Source of the DNA: Shinella zoogloeoides
GTDB lineage: Bacteria > Pseudomonadota > Alphaproteobacteria > Rhizobiales > Rhizobiaceae
DNA length: 64,000 nucleotides
Assembly (NCBI RefSeq): GCF_033705735.1
Contig: NZ_CP131130.1
Span: forward strand, 871,001-935,000
Direction of reading: 5' to 3'
Positions 26,796-36,577 of the stretch are shown here, one piece after another. The notes under the pieces are model-generated. The model saw only the letters and a program-made list of their open reading frames with translations, searched no databases and was not told the DNA's origin. The stretch's first letter is position 1, and each line of letters opens with the position of its first letter. The position numbers and the translations under genes are program-made.

Positions 26796-28163
26796 ATGAC
26801 AGCGCGCATCCTCGTCGTCGACGATATCCCGGCCAATGTGAAGCTGCTCGAAGCGCGGCTCCTGGCGGAATATTTCGACGTGCTGACGGCCGAGAACGGC
26901 TACGAGGCCCTGTCCATCTGCGAGAGCACCCAGGTCGACCTCATTCTCCTCGACATCATGATGCCGGGCATCGACGGCTTCGAGGTCTGCGAGCGGCTGA
27001 AGGCCAATCCGCGCACCGCCCATATTCCCGTCGTCATGGTCACGGCGCTCGACCAGCCCTCCGACCGCGTGCGCGGCCTCAAGGCCGGCGCCGACGACTT
27101 CCTGACCAAGCCGGTCAATGATCTGCAGCTCATGTCGCGGGTCAAGAGCCTCGTGCGCCTCAAGACGCTGACGGACGAGCTGCGCCTGCGCGCCGCGACG
27201 GCCCGCGCGATATCCCTTGAGGACGGGCTGGAAAGCAATCTCGGCGACGAGCCGGGCGACGTCCTGCTCGTCGATGGCCGCGCCACTTCGCAGGAGCGCA
27301 TCGCCCGCGCGCTGAAGCCCATCGCCGACGTCACCTGCATGTCCGACCCGCAGGCCGCGCTCTTCCAGGCGGCCGAGAGCAATTACGAGCTGGTGATCGT
27401 CAACGCCAATTTCGAGGACTATGATCCGCTGCGTCTCTGCTCGCAGCTTCGCTCGCTGGAGCGCACGCGCTTCCTGCCGATCCTGCTGATCGCCGAGCAG
27501 GGCGACGACGACATGGTCGTGCGGGCGCTGGATCTCGGTGTCACCGACTATCTGGTGCGCCCGATCGATCCCAACGAGCTGATCGCCCGCAGCCTCACGC
27601 AGATCCGCCGCAAGCGCTGCAACGACCGCCTGCGCGCCAGCGTGCGCCAGACCATCGAGCTTGCCGTCACCGACGGTCTGACGGGCCTGCACAACCGCCG
27701 CTATCTCGACAACCACATGAAGCTGCTGATCGACCGCGCGACCGCGCGCGGCCGCGCGCTCTCCGTCTGCATGACGGATATCGACCGCTTCAAGCTGGTC
27801 AACGACACCTATGGCCACGATGCGGGCGATGCCGTGCTGCGCGAATTCGCCAGCCGCGTGCGCTCCGCCGTGCGCGGCGCGGACCTTGCCTGCCGCTATG
27901 GCGGGGAGGAGTTCGTGCTGGTCATGCCCGATACCTCCGCCGAGATGGCGGCGGGCGTCGCCGAGCGCCTGCGGGCGATCGTCGAGCGGGAGCCCTTCCG
28001 CGTTCCCGGCACGGATGTCTTCCTGCCGATCACCGCGTCCATGGGCATCGCCTCGATCCTGCCGGAAGGGGACAGCCCCGAGGCGCTGGTGAAGCGTGCC
28101 GACGCCGCGCTCTACGAGGCCAAGCGCTCGGGCCGCAACCGGGTTGTGGCCGCGGCCGCCTGA
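26796..28163 (+). CDS. pleD: Response regulator diguanylate cyclase PleD
   Basis: Makes cyclic di-GMP in response to phosphorylation; in Caulobacter it drives the swarmer-to-stalked transition. The 455-residue protein has a receiver domain with D53 in LILLDIMMPG, a second degenerate receiver (about residues 155-275) lacking the phospho-acceptor context, and a GGDEF domain with active site YGGEEFVLVMPD. An intact inhibitory I-site RGAD lies five residues before GGEEF, so product feedback is expected. The start at 26796 is seven bases after divK. Confidence 0.96.
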   Translation: MTARILVVDDIPANVKLLEARLLAEYFDVLTAENGYEALSICESTQVDLILLDIMMPGIDGFEVCERLKANPRTAHIPVVMVTALDQPSDRVRGLKAGADDFLTKPVNDLQLMSRVKSLVRLKTLTDELRLRAATARAISLEDGLESNLGDEPGDVLLVDGRATSQERIARALKPIADVTCMSDPQAALFQAAESNYELVIVNANFEDYDPLRLCSQLRSLERTRFLPILLIAEQGDDDMVVRALDLGVTDYLVRPIDPNELIARSLTQIRRKRCNDRLRASVRQTIELAVTDGLTGLHNRRYLDNHMKLLIDRATARGRALSVCMTDIDRFKLVNDTYGHDAGDAVLREFASRVRSAVRGADLACRYGGEEFVLVMPDTSAEMAAGVAERLRAIVEREPFRVPGTDVFLPITASMGIASILPEGDSPEALVKRADAALYEAKRSGRNRVVAAAA

Positions 28164-28564
28164 GCGGCTTTTCCACAGGGGCATTCACATTTCCGGCATT
28201 TACCTTTGATTCCGGGCAGTTGCCGGGCATTCCTGGACGCATGTTAACTTGACGTCTCTCGGCAGGTTTTCGGCCGTATGTCGTACCATTCATTTTTGAT
28301 GAAGCTAATCAACGGCTTGCAGATTTCGCAATCTGGCCGTGTGAGGGCGGCAGGTTTCCTCGGTTGTAGATTTGCTCGTGCCACGATCGAATCGGTTGCC
28401 CGTCGCTGTGTCGCCTTCCATGACGAAACTGCCGCTCGATGGAACAAAACAGAGCCCGGCGGTTAACTATGAGACAAGGACGCGGTCCGCGAGCGTTAAG
28501 AATTCGTTGATTTTTTTTCTCTTTCGCGCGATGCTCAACTCATAGGCGGGAAACAAGCCCGCAC
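28164..28564. other. Geneless stretch after pleD
   Basis: About 400 bp without a convincing protein gene; short frames here lack codon bias. It contains a TTGACG at 28249-28254 without a good -10, and a run of eight T near 28511-28518 just upstream of the candidate sRNA. I see no terminator for pleD that I would defend. Confidence 0.5.
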
Positions 28565-28713
28565 AACCGGTTACCCCATGATGCTAGGTCCGCCGCATCT
28601 CCTGGGTCGTGGGGTCGGTCGGTCAGCTACGACATAAACGGAATCCTCGTGCCGTCGTCGTGCCTGACCGACCCCCGTTTCGACGCCGCTCCCGGAAACG
28701 GGGGCGGCGTTTC
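28565..28713 (+). ncRNA. Candidate structured sRNA between pleD and rpmG
   Basis: Three consecutive stem-loops can be drawn. The first is CCCCATGA (28574-28581) with TCGTGGGG (28607-28614), one G.U; its loop holds ATCTCCTG, which resembles an anti-Shine-Dalgarno. The second is GGTCGGTCAG (28617-28626) with CTGACCGACC (28664-28673), extended inward by ACGAC/GTCGT. The third is an 11-bp terminator hairpin with a GAAA loop followed by TTT (28684-28712). No protein frame fits. The layout is like rhizobial alpha-r sRNAs. Its boundaries and promoter are uncertain. Confidence 0.55.
28684..28712 (+). terminator. Intrinsic terminator with GAAA tetraloop
   Basis: CGCCGCTCCCG (28684-28694) pairs with CGGGGGCGGCG (28699-28709), ten Watson-Crick pairs and one G.U, around GAAA, followed by TTT. 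It ends the candidate sRNA on the plus strand. Confidence 0.7.
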
Positions 28714-28756
28714 GATTCGGACGGTTGCAGGAGGTTGCAGGCGAGGGGGCAAAAGA

Positions 28757-28788
28757 AAAGGCGCCGGACGTTTCCGTCCAGCGCCTTT
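28757..28788 (-). terminator. Intrinsic terminator of rpmG
   Basis: AAAGGCGC-C-GGACG (28757-28770) pairs with CGTCC-A-GCGCCTTT (28775-28788), with one internal mismatch and a 4-base loop. On the minus strand the stem continues into CTTTTCTTTTG. It lies 24 bp after the rpmG stop. Confidence 0.85.
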
Positions 28789-28812
28789 GCGAACCTCAAA
28801 GGGCTCCCAGGA

Positions 28813-28980
28813 TCACTTGATCTTGGTTTCCTTGAATTCGACGTGCTTCTTGGCGACCGGGTCGTACTTGGTCTTGGTCATCTTGTCCGTCATCGTACGG
28901 CTGTTCTTCGTGGTCACGTAGAAGAAACCGGTGTCGGCCGTCGACAGCAGCTTGATCTTGATGGTGGTAGCCTTGGCCAT
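28813..28980 (-). CDS. rpmG: 50S ribosomal protein L33
   Basis: Small basic ribosomal protein, 55 residues from [18 protein letters not shown] to KETKIK. It lacks the two CxxC pairs found in zinc-binding L33 forms, so it is the cysteine-free type. An in-frame extension upstream into the MFS gene is not conserved and is excluded. It has its own terminator just downstream. A 94-bp gap from the MFS gene leaves room for its own promoter. Confidence 0.97.
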   Translation of the reverse strand: MAKATTIKIKLLSTADTGFFYVTTKNSRTMTDKMTKTKYDPVAKKHVEFKETKIK

Positions 28981-29074
28981 GGTCGTCCTGCCTTTATGAA
29001 AAACGAAGCCGCGGACAGCCATTCTGTTCCACGGCTTTAAATCTGGCCGGAAACTACAAATCGCGCCCGAAAAG

Positions 29075-30259
29075 TCAAGCCCGTTTCGGCCGGAAAACCA
29101 TCCGCACCAGAGAAAGTACCAGGTAAAGGCCGAAGAAACCGACGATTGCCCAGGCAAAACCGTCATTGCCGCCGACATCCATCGCCGCGCCGATCGCCTG
29201 CGGCCCGACCACCGTGCCGACCGCATAGCAGAAGATGAAGGCGGCGTTGGCGGCGGCGAGATCCGCGCCGGTGAGGCGGGAGCCGAGATGGCTGAGGCCG
29301 ATCGTGTAGAGGCCCGCCACGCAGCCGCCCCACACGAGCAGCACCGCCGCCATCAGCAGCCAGTTATGCGAGATGACGGGCAGCGAGAGCGCGCCGACGA
29401 GGCCGATGGCGGCCATGATCGTCAGGAGGCTCCGGCGGTCCCGCATGCGGTCGGAAAGCATGCCGAGCGGGATCTGGAAGGCCATGTTGCCGATGCCCAT
29501 GACGGTGAGCAGCAGGGCGGCCTGCGATTCGGTGAAGCCGGCGCGCGTGCCGTAGATCGGCAGCAGCGAAAGCCCGCCCACCTGCACAGCTCCGAAGATG
29601 AAGACTGCCGCCGTCGCCGTCGGCACGAGAAGGATGTAGCGCATGAAATGCAGCTCCGGCTTCTCGTCGATGATCGGGCTCTCGCCGCGCGCGATGAAGA
29701 TGGGAACGGCGGCGAGCAGGATGATCGCGGCCCCGAGCGCGAAGGGCAGCACGCCGTCGCTGCCGATCAGCGAGAAGATGAGGGGGCCGGTGGCGAAGCC
29801 GAGCGACAGCACGGTCGCATAGATGCCGAGCACCAGCCCGCGCCGGCGCGGCGGCGCCGCCGCGTTGATCCAGAACTCGGAGAGGATGAAGAGCATGGTC
29901 GTCGCGCCGTGGAAGACGAGGCGCAGCGGGAACCACAGCCAGAAATTCTCGATGTAGTAGAAGCCGAGGCCGCTGACAGCGGCGAGCAGGATCGCGCCGA
30001 GCATGGTCGTGGAGGTGCCCCAGTCATGCGCAAGGCGCGTCGTGAAGGGCGCGGCGGCCATGGCGGCGATGCCGGCCATGGCGGAATTGATGCCGATCAT
30101 CGTGGAGGAGATGCCGCGCTTTTCCATGATGATGGAGAGCAGCGGGAGACCGAGGCCCATGGCGATGCCGACTGCGGAAATGGCCGCGATGGCTGCAATG
30201 AGAGACCGCCGGTGAATGTGCTCCACCGGGCCGGTTGTGCCGGATTGCGGCTGCGTCAT
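29075..30259 (-). CDS. MFS transporter, sugar/drug efflux type
   Basis: A 394-residue inner-membrane protein with twelve hydrophobic segments and the MFS loop motif [14 protein letters not shown] between helices 8 and 9 (about residues 276-289). The substrate is unknown. The start at 30259 ([10 protein letters not shown]) is chosen because longer frames overlap the NUDIX gene. It lies 13 bp after that gene and appears to end the topA-rnr-DUF983-NUDIX minus-strand run. YcaD/UMF-like members are the closest type I recognise; this is tentative. Confidence 0.85.
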   Translation of the reverse strand: MTQPQSGTTGPVEHIHRRSLIAAIAAISAVGIAMGLGLPLLSIIMEKRGISSTMIGINSAMAGIAAMAAAPFTTRLAHDWGTSTTMLGAILLAAVSGLGFYYIENFWLWFPLRLVFHGATTMLFILSEFWINAAAPPRRRGLVLGIYATVLSLGFATGPLIFSLIGSDGVLPFALGAAIILLAAVPIFIARGESPIIDEKPELHFMRYILLVPTATAAVFIFGAVQVGGLSLLPIYGTRAGFTESQAALLLTVMGIGNMAFQIPLGMLSDRMRDRRSLLTIMAAIGLVGALSLPVISHNWLLMAAVLLVWGGCVAGLYTIGLSHLGSRLTGADLAAANAAFIFCYAVGTVVGPQAIGAAMDVGGNDGFAWAIVGFFGLYLVLSLVRMVFRPKRA

Positions 30260-30272
30260 ATGCAATCGATCC

Positions 30273-30935
30273 TCAAAGCAGGTCCCGCAGGAAGCGCCCG
30301 CGCTGGGTGTAATACAGCGGTGCGGCTCTCCCGAAGGGTAAAGACTTGTCTTCCTGAATGCTTTTTCGAAGCTCTTCAAGGATCAATACGGTTATGTCGG
30401 GCATATCGATGCCCCCGTGATCAAAAATATCGATCCATTGCACGTCTTCCAGCTCGTGGCTTGCGGTCGCGCCGGCCGGATCGATGCCGGCTTCGTCGGT
30501 AAAGAGCGTGAAGAAGCGGGTATCGAAACGCCGCACCATGCCGGCGGGCGTGATGGCGCGGGCGAGGAAGCGCAGGTTGGAAAGGTCCGGCCGGAAGGGG
30601 AGGTCGCCCCCGGCCATGGCGTCCAGCGGGCGGCCGACGGCGATGCCGGCCTCCTCGTAGAGTTCGCGCAGCGCCGCCACGCCGAGGGCGCGCAGGCGCG
30701 AATCGGAACATCGCGTGCCCGTCCGCAGTGCAAGCCGCTCGCAGGCGAGCGGGTTCAGCGGACCGGAGACGGGAACCAGGCGGTCCGTCGCATCGCGCCG
30801 ACCGCCGGGAAAGACATAGACGTCCGGCATGAAGACATGTCGGCTGCTGCGCCGGCCGACCAGCACGCGTATTCCGCCGCCCGACCGATCGAGAAGCAGG
30901 ATAGAGGCTGCATCGACGGGCCGGACCGCGGTCAT
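30273..30935 (-). CDS. NUDIX hydrolase
   Basis: Hydrolyses a nucleoside diphosphate linked to another moiety, possibly CoA or a nucleotide sugar. The 220-residue protein has FPGGRRDATD (about residues 42-51) and a NUDIX helix ending ALRELYEEAGIAVG (about 87-100), with the catalytic REx2EE core. The long insertion between the GG and the helix is typical of a NUDT7/NUDT19-like subgroup, which is CoA-linked; this is an inference. The ATG overlaps the stop of the DUF983 gene (ATGA), indicating coupling. Confidence 0.88.
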   Translation of the reverse strand: MTAVRPVDAASILLLDRSGGGIRVLVGRRSSRHVFMPDVYVFPGGRRDATDRLVPVSGPLNPLACERLALRTGTRCSDSRLRALGVAALRELYEEAGIAVGRPLDAMAGGDLPFRPDLSNLRFLARAITPAGMVRRFDTRFFTLFTDEAGIDPAGATASHELEDVQWIDIFDHGGIDMPDITVLILEELRKSIQEDKSLPFGRAAPLYYTQRGRFLRDLL

Positions 30936-31402
30936 GCGGTTCTGTCGCCGTAGGCGGGCGATTCTTCCGCTTCCTCCCGCTTGTCGCCGAAGCCGTGCAT
31001 CTTCAGCGCCCATTGCAGGCCGATGGCGCCGCCCTTGATGGGCTGCAGCAGGAGGAGGGACAGGATGAGCGTGATCGGTGTCCAGATCGCGAGGTGCTGC
31101 CAGGTGCTGAGCGGCCAGATGAGGTCCGTCGCCATGTAGCCGCCGACGACGATATGGCCGACGATGGTGATGACGAGATAGGGTGGCAGGTCGTCGGCGC
31201 GCTGGTGCGTGTAGTCCTCGCCGCAGGCGGCGCAATGATCGACCGGCTTGACGTAGGAGCGGAAAAGCTTGCCGGTGCCGCAGGCCGGGCAGCGGTTCAG
31301 CATGCCGCGCTTGATGGCGCGCCCGAGCGGGCGCTCGGCGGGGGCAGTGGCCGGCATGTCGCCGAAATGCTGTGTGCTGCCGTCGGTTTCGTTCGTCTGC
31401 AT
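30932..31402 (-). CDS. DUF983 family membrane protein
   Basis: A 156-residue protein with an N-terminal zinc-ribbon-like pair CPACGTGKLF (about residues 38-47) and CAACGEDYTHQRADDLPPYL (about 57-76), followed by two transmembrane helices (about 77-99 and 104-125). This is the DUF983 family, frequent near RNase R and oxidase genes in alphaproteobacteria. The function is unknown. It lies 29 bp after rnr and overlaps the NUDIX gene by four bases. Confidence 0.9.
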   Translation of the reverse strand: MQTNETDGSTQHFGDMPATAPAERPLGRAIKRGMLNRCPACGTGKLFRSYVKPVDHCAACGEDYTHQRADDLPPYLVITIVGHIVVGGYMATDLIWPLSTWQHLAIWTPITLILSLLLLQPIKGGAIGLQWALKMHGFGDKREEAEESPAYGDRTA

Positions 31403-31431
31403 GTCGTGTCTCCTGCCGGCCGCTGTATGGC

Positions 31432-33783
31432 CTAGCGTTTGCCGCGGGGCGGGCGCGTGCCCGGCTGGCGTCTCGGCGCGCCACCCTTGCGCCGGCCCGA
31501 CTTGTGGAAGGAGCGCACCGCCGTCGGCATCTTGCGTCCCTCGCTGATCACGTCGAACCGGAGCGAACCGGCGAGCGGCACCGCTTCCGCGAGCCTCACA
31601 CGCACTTCATCCCCGAGACGGTAGCCGAGCCCGGTCTTTTCGCCGGAAAGCGCCTGATGGGCCTCGTCGTAGATGTAATAGTCGCGTCCGAGCAGGGATA
31701 TAGGCACGAAACCATCGGCGCCATACTCCGGCAGGGTGACAAAAAGTCCCGCCTTGGTGACGCCGGAGACGCGGCCGTCGAATTCCTCGCCGATGCGCCC
31801 GGCAAGGTGATGGGCGATCAGCCGGTCGACCGTATCGCGCTCGGCCGCCATGGCGCGGCGCTCGAAGGTCGAGATTTCCGCCGCGATATCGTCGAGCACG
31901 GCTTCTTCGTCCGGCGTGATGCCACCTTCGCCGAGGCCGAGCGAGCCGACCAGCGCCCGGTGCACGATCAGGTCCGCATAGCGGCGGATCGGCGAGGTGA
32001 AATGGGCGTATTTCATGAGGTTCAGGCCGAAATGGCCGATATTCTCCGGGCTGTAGATCGCCTGGCTCTGAGAGCGCAGCACCATTTCATTGACCATCTG
32101 CTCGAACGGCTTGTCCTTGGCCTTGGCGAGGATGCCGTTGAAATGGTTGGAGCGCATGTTGCCGCCCTTGACCAGCGAGATGTCGAGCGTCTGGAGGAAC
32201 TCGCGCAGCACCTCCTGCTTGGCAAGCGAGGGGGCGTCGTGCACGCGGTAGACGAGGACCTGCTTCTTCTTCTCCAGCGTCTCGGCAGCCGCGACGTTGG
32301 CCTGGATCATCATCTCCTCGATGAGCTTGTGCGCATCGAGCCGCGGCGGCACGACGACCCGGTCCACGGTGCCGTCCTCCTTCAGGAGGATCTTGCGTTC
32401 CGGCATGTCGAGTTCGAGCGGCTGGCGGCGGTTCCGGCCGGCCGTGAGGATGCGATAGGCCTGCCAGAGTGGCTTCAGGATCGTTTCGAGGATCGGGCCG
32501 GTCTTGTCGTCCGGCGCGCCGTCGATGGCGGCCTGCGCCTGCTGGTAGGAGAGCTTGGCCGCGCTCTTCATCATGATGCGGTGGAAGGTGTGGCTCGCCT
32601 TCCGCCCCTCATGCGAGAAGACCATGCGCACGGCGAGCGCCGGGCGGTCGACGCCTTCCTTCAGCGAGCAGAGGTCGTTGGAGATGCGTTCCGGCAGCAT
32701 CGGTACGACGCGATCCGGGAAATAGACCGAATTGCCGCGCTTCAGCGCCTCGCGGTCGAGCGCCGATTTCGGGCGGACATAGTAGCTGACATCGGCGATG
32801 GCGACGGTGACGATCACGCCGCCCGGATTGTCGGGCGAGGTGTCCGGCTCGGCGAAGACCGCGTCGTCGTGGTCCTTGGCGTCTGCGGGGTCGATGGTGA
32901 TGAGCGGCAGGCTCCGCCAGTCCTCGCGATGCGACATGGTGGCGGGACCGGCAGCCTCCGCCTCGCGGATGACGGCATCGGGAAAGATATAGGGAATGCC
33001 GTGGGCGTGGATGGCGATCATCGAGATCGCCTTTTCCGAGGCGACGGAGCCGACCACGCCCTTGATCTGCGCGCGCGGCAGGCCATAGCGGCCCATGCGC
33101 ACGACATCGATCTCGACGAGGTCGCCGTCCTTGGCGCCCGCGGTGAATTCCGAGTCGACCTCCATCTCCTCGCCGCGCCGGTCGATGGGCATGATGCGCC
33201 CGCCGCCGCCCGCCATGGAGCGGAAGACGCCCATGCCGGAATTCTTCTTCTTGTCGAGGACCTTGATGACGCGGCCCGTATAGGCCGGCCCGCCGCGTTC
33301 CTTGGCGGGGAAGATCTTTGCCAGCACCCGGTCGCCGAGCCCTGCCACCGGCGCCTTGTCCTTGCGCGGCCCGCTCGACTGGCGGATCAGCACGGCGGGC
33401 GCGACGCCCGCATCGTCGAGCCATTCGGCCGGGCGGCCGATCAGCTCGCCGTCGACGTCGCGGGTGGTGATGTCGAGCACGGTGACGGGGGGCAGGGCGC
33501 CCGGCCGCACCAGCGACTTGCGGCGCTTTTCCAGTAGCCCGTCTTCCTCGAAGGATTTCAGCAGCGCCTTCAGCTCCACCCGCGCCTCGCCCTTCAGGCC
33601 GAAGGCCTTGGCGAGCTCGCGCTTGGAGGCCTGTTCCGGATGCTCGGCAATGAAGCGCAGCAGCACGTCGCGCGGCGGGACGGCGCCGTGGATGATCGGG
33701 GCATTGTCGGCAGGCGGCAGGTCACGGCCCGCGCGGCCGGGCCGTCTTTCGTGTCCTGCCCGGCTGCGTGGTTCCTTCGTCAT
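31432..33783 (-). CDS. rnr: Ribonuclease R
   Basis: 3'-5' exoribonuclease of the RNB family that degrades structured RNA. The 783-residue product has an N-terminal helical/winged domain and a cold-shock domain. The RNB catalytic core contains ITIDPADAKDHDDAVF (about residues 291-306, with metal-binding aspartates). A C-terminal S1 domain (GRVSGVTKAGLFVTLPEYGA) precedes a basic Arg/Gly-rich tail (GAPRRQPGTRPPRGKR). It starts four bases after topA, so the two are coupled. Confidence 0.96.
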   Translation of the reverse strand: MTKEPRSRAGHERRPGRAGRDLPPADNAPIIHGAVPPRDVLLRFIAEHPEQASKRELAKAFGLKGEARVELKALLKSFEEDGLLEKRRKSLVRPGALPPVTVLDITTRDVDGELIGRPAEWLDDAGVAPAVLIRQSSGPRKDKAPVAGLGDRVLAKIFPAKERGGPAYTGRVIKVLDKKKNSGMGVFRSMAGGGGRIMPIDRRGEEMEVDSEFTAGAKDGDLVEIDVVRMGRYGLPRAQIKGVVGSVASEKAISMIAIHAHGIPYIFPDAVIREAEAAGPATMSHREDWRSLPLITIDPADAKDHDDAVFAEPDTSPDNPGGVIVTVAIADVSYYVRPKSALDREALKRGNSVYFPDRVVPMLPERISNDLCSLKEGVDRPALAVRMVFSHEGRKASHTFHRIMMKSAAKLSYQQAQAAIDGAPDDKTGPILETILKPLWQAYRILTAGRNRRQPLELDMPERKILLKEDGTVDRVVVPPRLDAHKLIEEMMIQANVAAAETLEKKKQVLVYRVHDAPSLAKQEVLREFLQTLDISLVKGGNMRSNHFNGILAKAKDKPFEQMVNEMVLRSQSQAIYSPENIGHFGLNLMKYAHFTSPIRRYADLIVHRALVGSLGLGEGGITPDEEAVLDDIAAEISTFERRAMAAERDTVDRLIAHHLAGRIGEEFDGRVSGVTKAGLFVTLPEYGADGFVPISLLGRDYYIYDEAHQALSGEKTGLGYRLGDEVRVRLAEAVPLAGSLRFDVISEGRKMPTAVRSFHKSGRRKGGAPRRQPGTRPPRGKR

Positions 33784-33787
33784 GGCC

Positions 33788-36445
33788 TCACGCCTTCTTT
33801 GCCTTTGCGGCCGCCTTGGGCTTGGCCGCAGCCTTCGCCTTCGGCTTTGCCGTCTTGGTTTCGCCGGCCTTGGCCGTTTTCGTGGTCTTGGCCTTCGCCG
33901 GGGCTTTCTTGCCCTTGGCCGGCATCTTGCCGGCCTTGTCGGCGATCAGCACCAGGGCCTCTTCCAGCGTGACGCTGTCGGCAGCCTTGCCCTTGGGCAG
34001 GGTGGCGTTGACCTTGCCCCAGTTGACATAGGGACCGTACTTGCCGTCGCGAACGGTGATCGCGCCGCCATCCGGGTGGTCGCCCAGCGTTTTCAGCGCG
34101 GCCGGCGCGGAGCGGCCACGGCCCGGGCCCTTCGACTGCTTGTCGGCGATCACGGTCACGGCGCGGTTGAGGCCGATGGAGAACACGTCCTCGACGGTCT
34201 CGAGATTGGCATAGCTGCCGTCATGCAGCAGGAACGGGCCGTAGCGGCCGATGCCGGCGGAGATCATCTTGCCGGTCTCGGGATGCTGGCCGATGTCGCG
34301 CGGCAGCGAGAGCAGGGCAAGCGCCTTCTCATGGTCGATGCTCGCCGGCGTCCAGCCCTTCGGCAGACTGGCGCGCTTGGCCTCCTTGCCGTCGCCGCGC
34401 TGGACATAGGGCCCGAAGCGGCCGTTGCGCAGCGTGATCTCCTCGCCGGTATGCGGGTCCTTGCCGAGGCTCTGCGGCTCGTTGGAGGCGGCCGCCTCCG
34501 CATCCGCGCCGCCGTCGGCGGAAAGCTGGCGGGTATAGTTGCATTCCGGATAGTTCGAGCAGCCGACGAAGGCGCCGAACTTGCCGAGCTTGAGCGAGAG
34601 CTTGCCGGTGCCGCAGACCTGGCAGATACGCGGATCGCTGCCGTCCTCGCGCTTGGGGAAGACGAGCGGCGCCAGTTCCTCGTTCAGCGCGTCGAGAACG
34701 TTGGTGACGCGCAGCTCCTTGGTGTCCTCGATCTGGGCGAAGAAGTCCTTCCAGAAGTCGCGGAGAACCTGCTTCCAGTCGAGCTCGCCGGCCGAGATCT
34801 TGTCGAGCTTCTCTTCGAGGTCCGCCGTGAAATCGTATTCGACATAGCGGGTGAAGAAGCTTTCGAGGAAGGCGGTGACGAGCCGGCCCTTGGCCTCCGG
34901 GATCAGCTTGCGCTTGTCGATGATGATATATTCGCGGTCGCGCAGCGTGGCCAGCGTCGCGGCATAGGTCGACGGACGGCCGATGCCGAGCTCTTCCATC
35001 TTCTTGATGAGCGAGGCTTCGGAATAGCGCGGCGGCGGCTCGGTGAAGTGCTGCGTGGCGTTCACCTTCTGCTTGTCGAGCTTTTCCTGGGCGTTGATCT
35101 CCGGCAGGCGGCCGTCCTCGTCACCCTCGTCCGGCTGCTCGCCGTCTTCCTTCTGGTCCGTATAGGCGGCGATGAAGCCATCGAAGCGGATGACCGAGCC
35201 GGTGGCGCGAAGGCCAGCCTTGCGGCCGCCGTTGTCGGCCTCGATCTCGACGGTGGTGCGCTCGATCTCGGCGGAGGCCATCTGGCTGGCGATGCCGCGC
35301 TTCCAGACGAGATCGTAGAGGCGAAGCTGGTCGGGATCGAGATAGCGGCGCACCTGGTCCGGCGTGCGGTCGAAGGAGGTCGGGCGGATCGCCTCGTGGG
35401 CTTCCTGGGCGTTCTTGGCCTTGGTGGAGTAGAAGCGGGGCTTTTCCGGCACGTAGCGCGCGCCGAACTGCTCGCCGACGGCCTTGCGGGCCGCGTCGAT
35501 CGCCTCCGGCGCCATCTGCACGCCATCGGTACGCATATAGGTGATGAGACCGACCGTCTCGCCGCCGATGTCGATGCCCTCATAGAGCCGCTGCGCGACC
35601 TGCATGGTGCGCGAGGCCGAGAAGCCGAGCTTGGAGGAGGCGGCCTGCTGGAGCGTGGAAGTGGTGAAGGGCGGGGCCGGGTTGCGCTTCGTCGGCTTGG
35701 CCTCGACGCTCTCGACGCGGTAGGCCGCGCCGTCGAGCAGGGCCTTGAGGCGGTTCGCCTCCTCGCCGTTGCCGATGGACTTCGCCTGCAGGCGCTTGCC
35801 TTCGGCCGAGACGAGGCGCGCCTCGAATTCGTCGCCGCGCGGGGTCTTCAGGAGCGCGGAAAGGTTCCAGTATTCTTCCGAGACGAAGCGCTCGATCTCG
35901 GACTCGCGGTCGCAGACGAGGCGCAGCGCGACCGACTGCACGCGGCCGGCCGAGCGCGCGCCCGGCAGCTTGCGCCAGAGCACCGGCGACAGGTTGAAGC
36001 CGACGAGATAGTCGAGCGCGCGGCGGGCGAGATAGGCATCCACCAGCGAAATATCGATGTCGCGCGGGTTGCGCATGGCATCGAGCACGGCCGACTTGGT
36101 GATGGCGTTGAAGACGACGCGCTTGACCGGCTTGTCGCCGATCACCTTCTTCTTCTTGAGCACGTCCAGCACATGCCAGGAAATGGCTTCCCCCTCGCGA
36201 TCCGGGTCGGTCGCGAGAATGAGGCCGTCGGAGGACTTCATCGCGTCGGCGATGTCCTTGATGCGCTTGGCGGACGCGCTGTCGACTTCCCAGGACATTT
36301 CGAAGTCCTCGTCCGGGCGCACGGAGCCGTCCTTGGCCGGCAGGTCGCGCACATGGCCGAAGGAGGCGAGCACCTTGTAGCCGGGGCCGAGATACTTGTT
36401 GATCGTCTTGGCCTTGGCGGGCGATTCCACAACTACAACATTCAT
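33788..36445 (-). CDS. topA: DNA topoisomerase I
   Basis: Relaxes negative supercoils. The 885-residue product has a TOPRIM N-terminus (VVVVESPAKAKTINKYLG), the active-site tyrosine in GLITYMRTDGVQM (about residues 293-305), and a C4 zinc finger CQVCGTGK...GCSNYPEC. Repeated C-terminal domains (GRYGPFLLHDG, GKYGPYVNWGK) follow. It ends in a Lys/Ala-rich tail typical of rhizobial TopA. The ATG at 36445 gives the canonical start; an ATG six bases upstream is an alternative. It is divergent from a small conserved gene, with an AT-rich gap containing TGCAAC repeats. E. coli TopA is the target of the YjhX protein; a YjhX homologue is at 48602. Confidence 0.97.
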   Translation of the reverse strand: MNVVVVESPAKAKTINKYLGPGYKVLASFGHVRDLPAKDGSVRPDEDFEMSWEVDSASAKRIKDIADAMKSSDGLILATDPDREGEAISWHVLDVLKKKKVIGDKPVKRVVFNAITKSAVLDAMRNPRDIDISLVDAYLARRALDYLVGFNLSPVLWRKLPGARSAGRVQSVALRLVCDRESEIERFVSEEYWNLSALLKTPRGDEFEARLVSAEGKRLQAKSIGNGEEANRLKALLDGAAYRVESVEAKPTKRNPAPPFTTSTLQQAASSKLGFSASRTMQVAQRLYEGIDIGGETVGLITYMRTDGVQMAPEAIDAARKAVGEQFGARYVPEKPRFYSTKAKNAQEAHEAIRPTSFDRTPDQVRRYLDPDQLRLYDLVWKRGIASQMASAEIERTTVEIEADNGGRKAGLRATGSVIRFDGFIAAYTDQKEDGEQPDEGDEDGRLPEINAQEKLDKQKVNATQHFTEPPPRYSEASLIKKMEELGIGRPSTYAATLATLRDREYIIIDKRKLIPEAKGRLVTAFLESFFTRYVEYDFTADLEEKLDKISAGELDWKQVLRDFWKDFFAQIEDTKELRVTNVLDALNEELAPLVFPKREDGSDPRICQVCGTGKLSLKLGKFGAFVGCSNYPECNYTRQLSADGGADAEAAASNEPQSLGKDPHTGEEITLRNGRFGPYVQRGDGKEAKRASLPKGWTPASIDHEKALALLSLPRDIGQHPETGKMISAGIGRYGPFLLHDGSYANLETVEDVFSIGLNRAVTVIADKQSKGPGRGRSAPAALKTLGDHPDGGAITVRDGKYGPYVNWGKVNATLPKGKAADSVTLEEALVLIADKAGKMPAKGKKAPAKAKTTKTAKAGETKTAKPKAKAAAKPKAAAKAKKA

Positions 36446-36577
36446 CGTCATTTTCTCTGATACCGGGCGCCGCAGGGTTGGATGCGCGGCGAAAGGGCGT
36501 TTATCCGCCGGAAAGTCGTGTCTCGACATGAACAGGGAAAGCGTTCGGGTCAAGAGGTAGGGTTGAAATTAGTCGAA

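Noticed and set aside
28278..28466. 62-codon plus-strand frame between pleD and the candidate sRNA
   Set aside because: No ribosome site, atypical composition and no recognisable motif.
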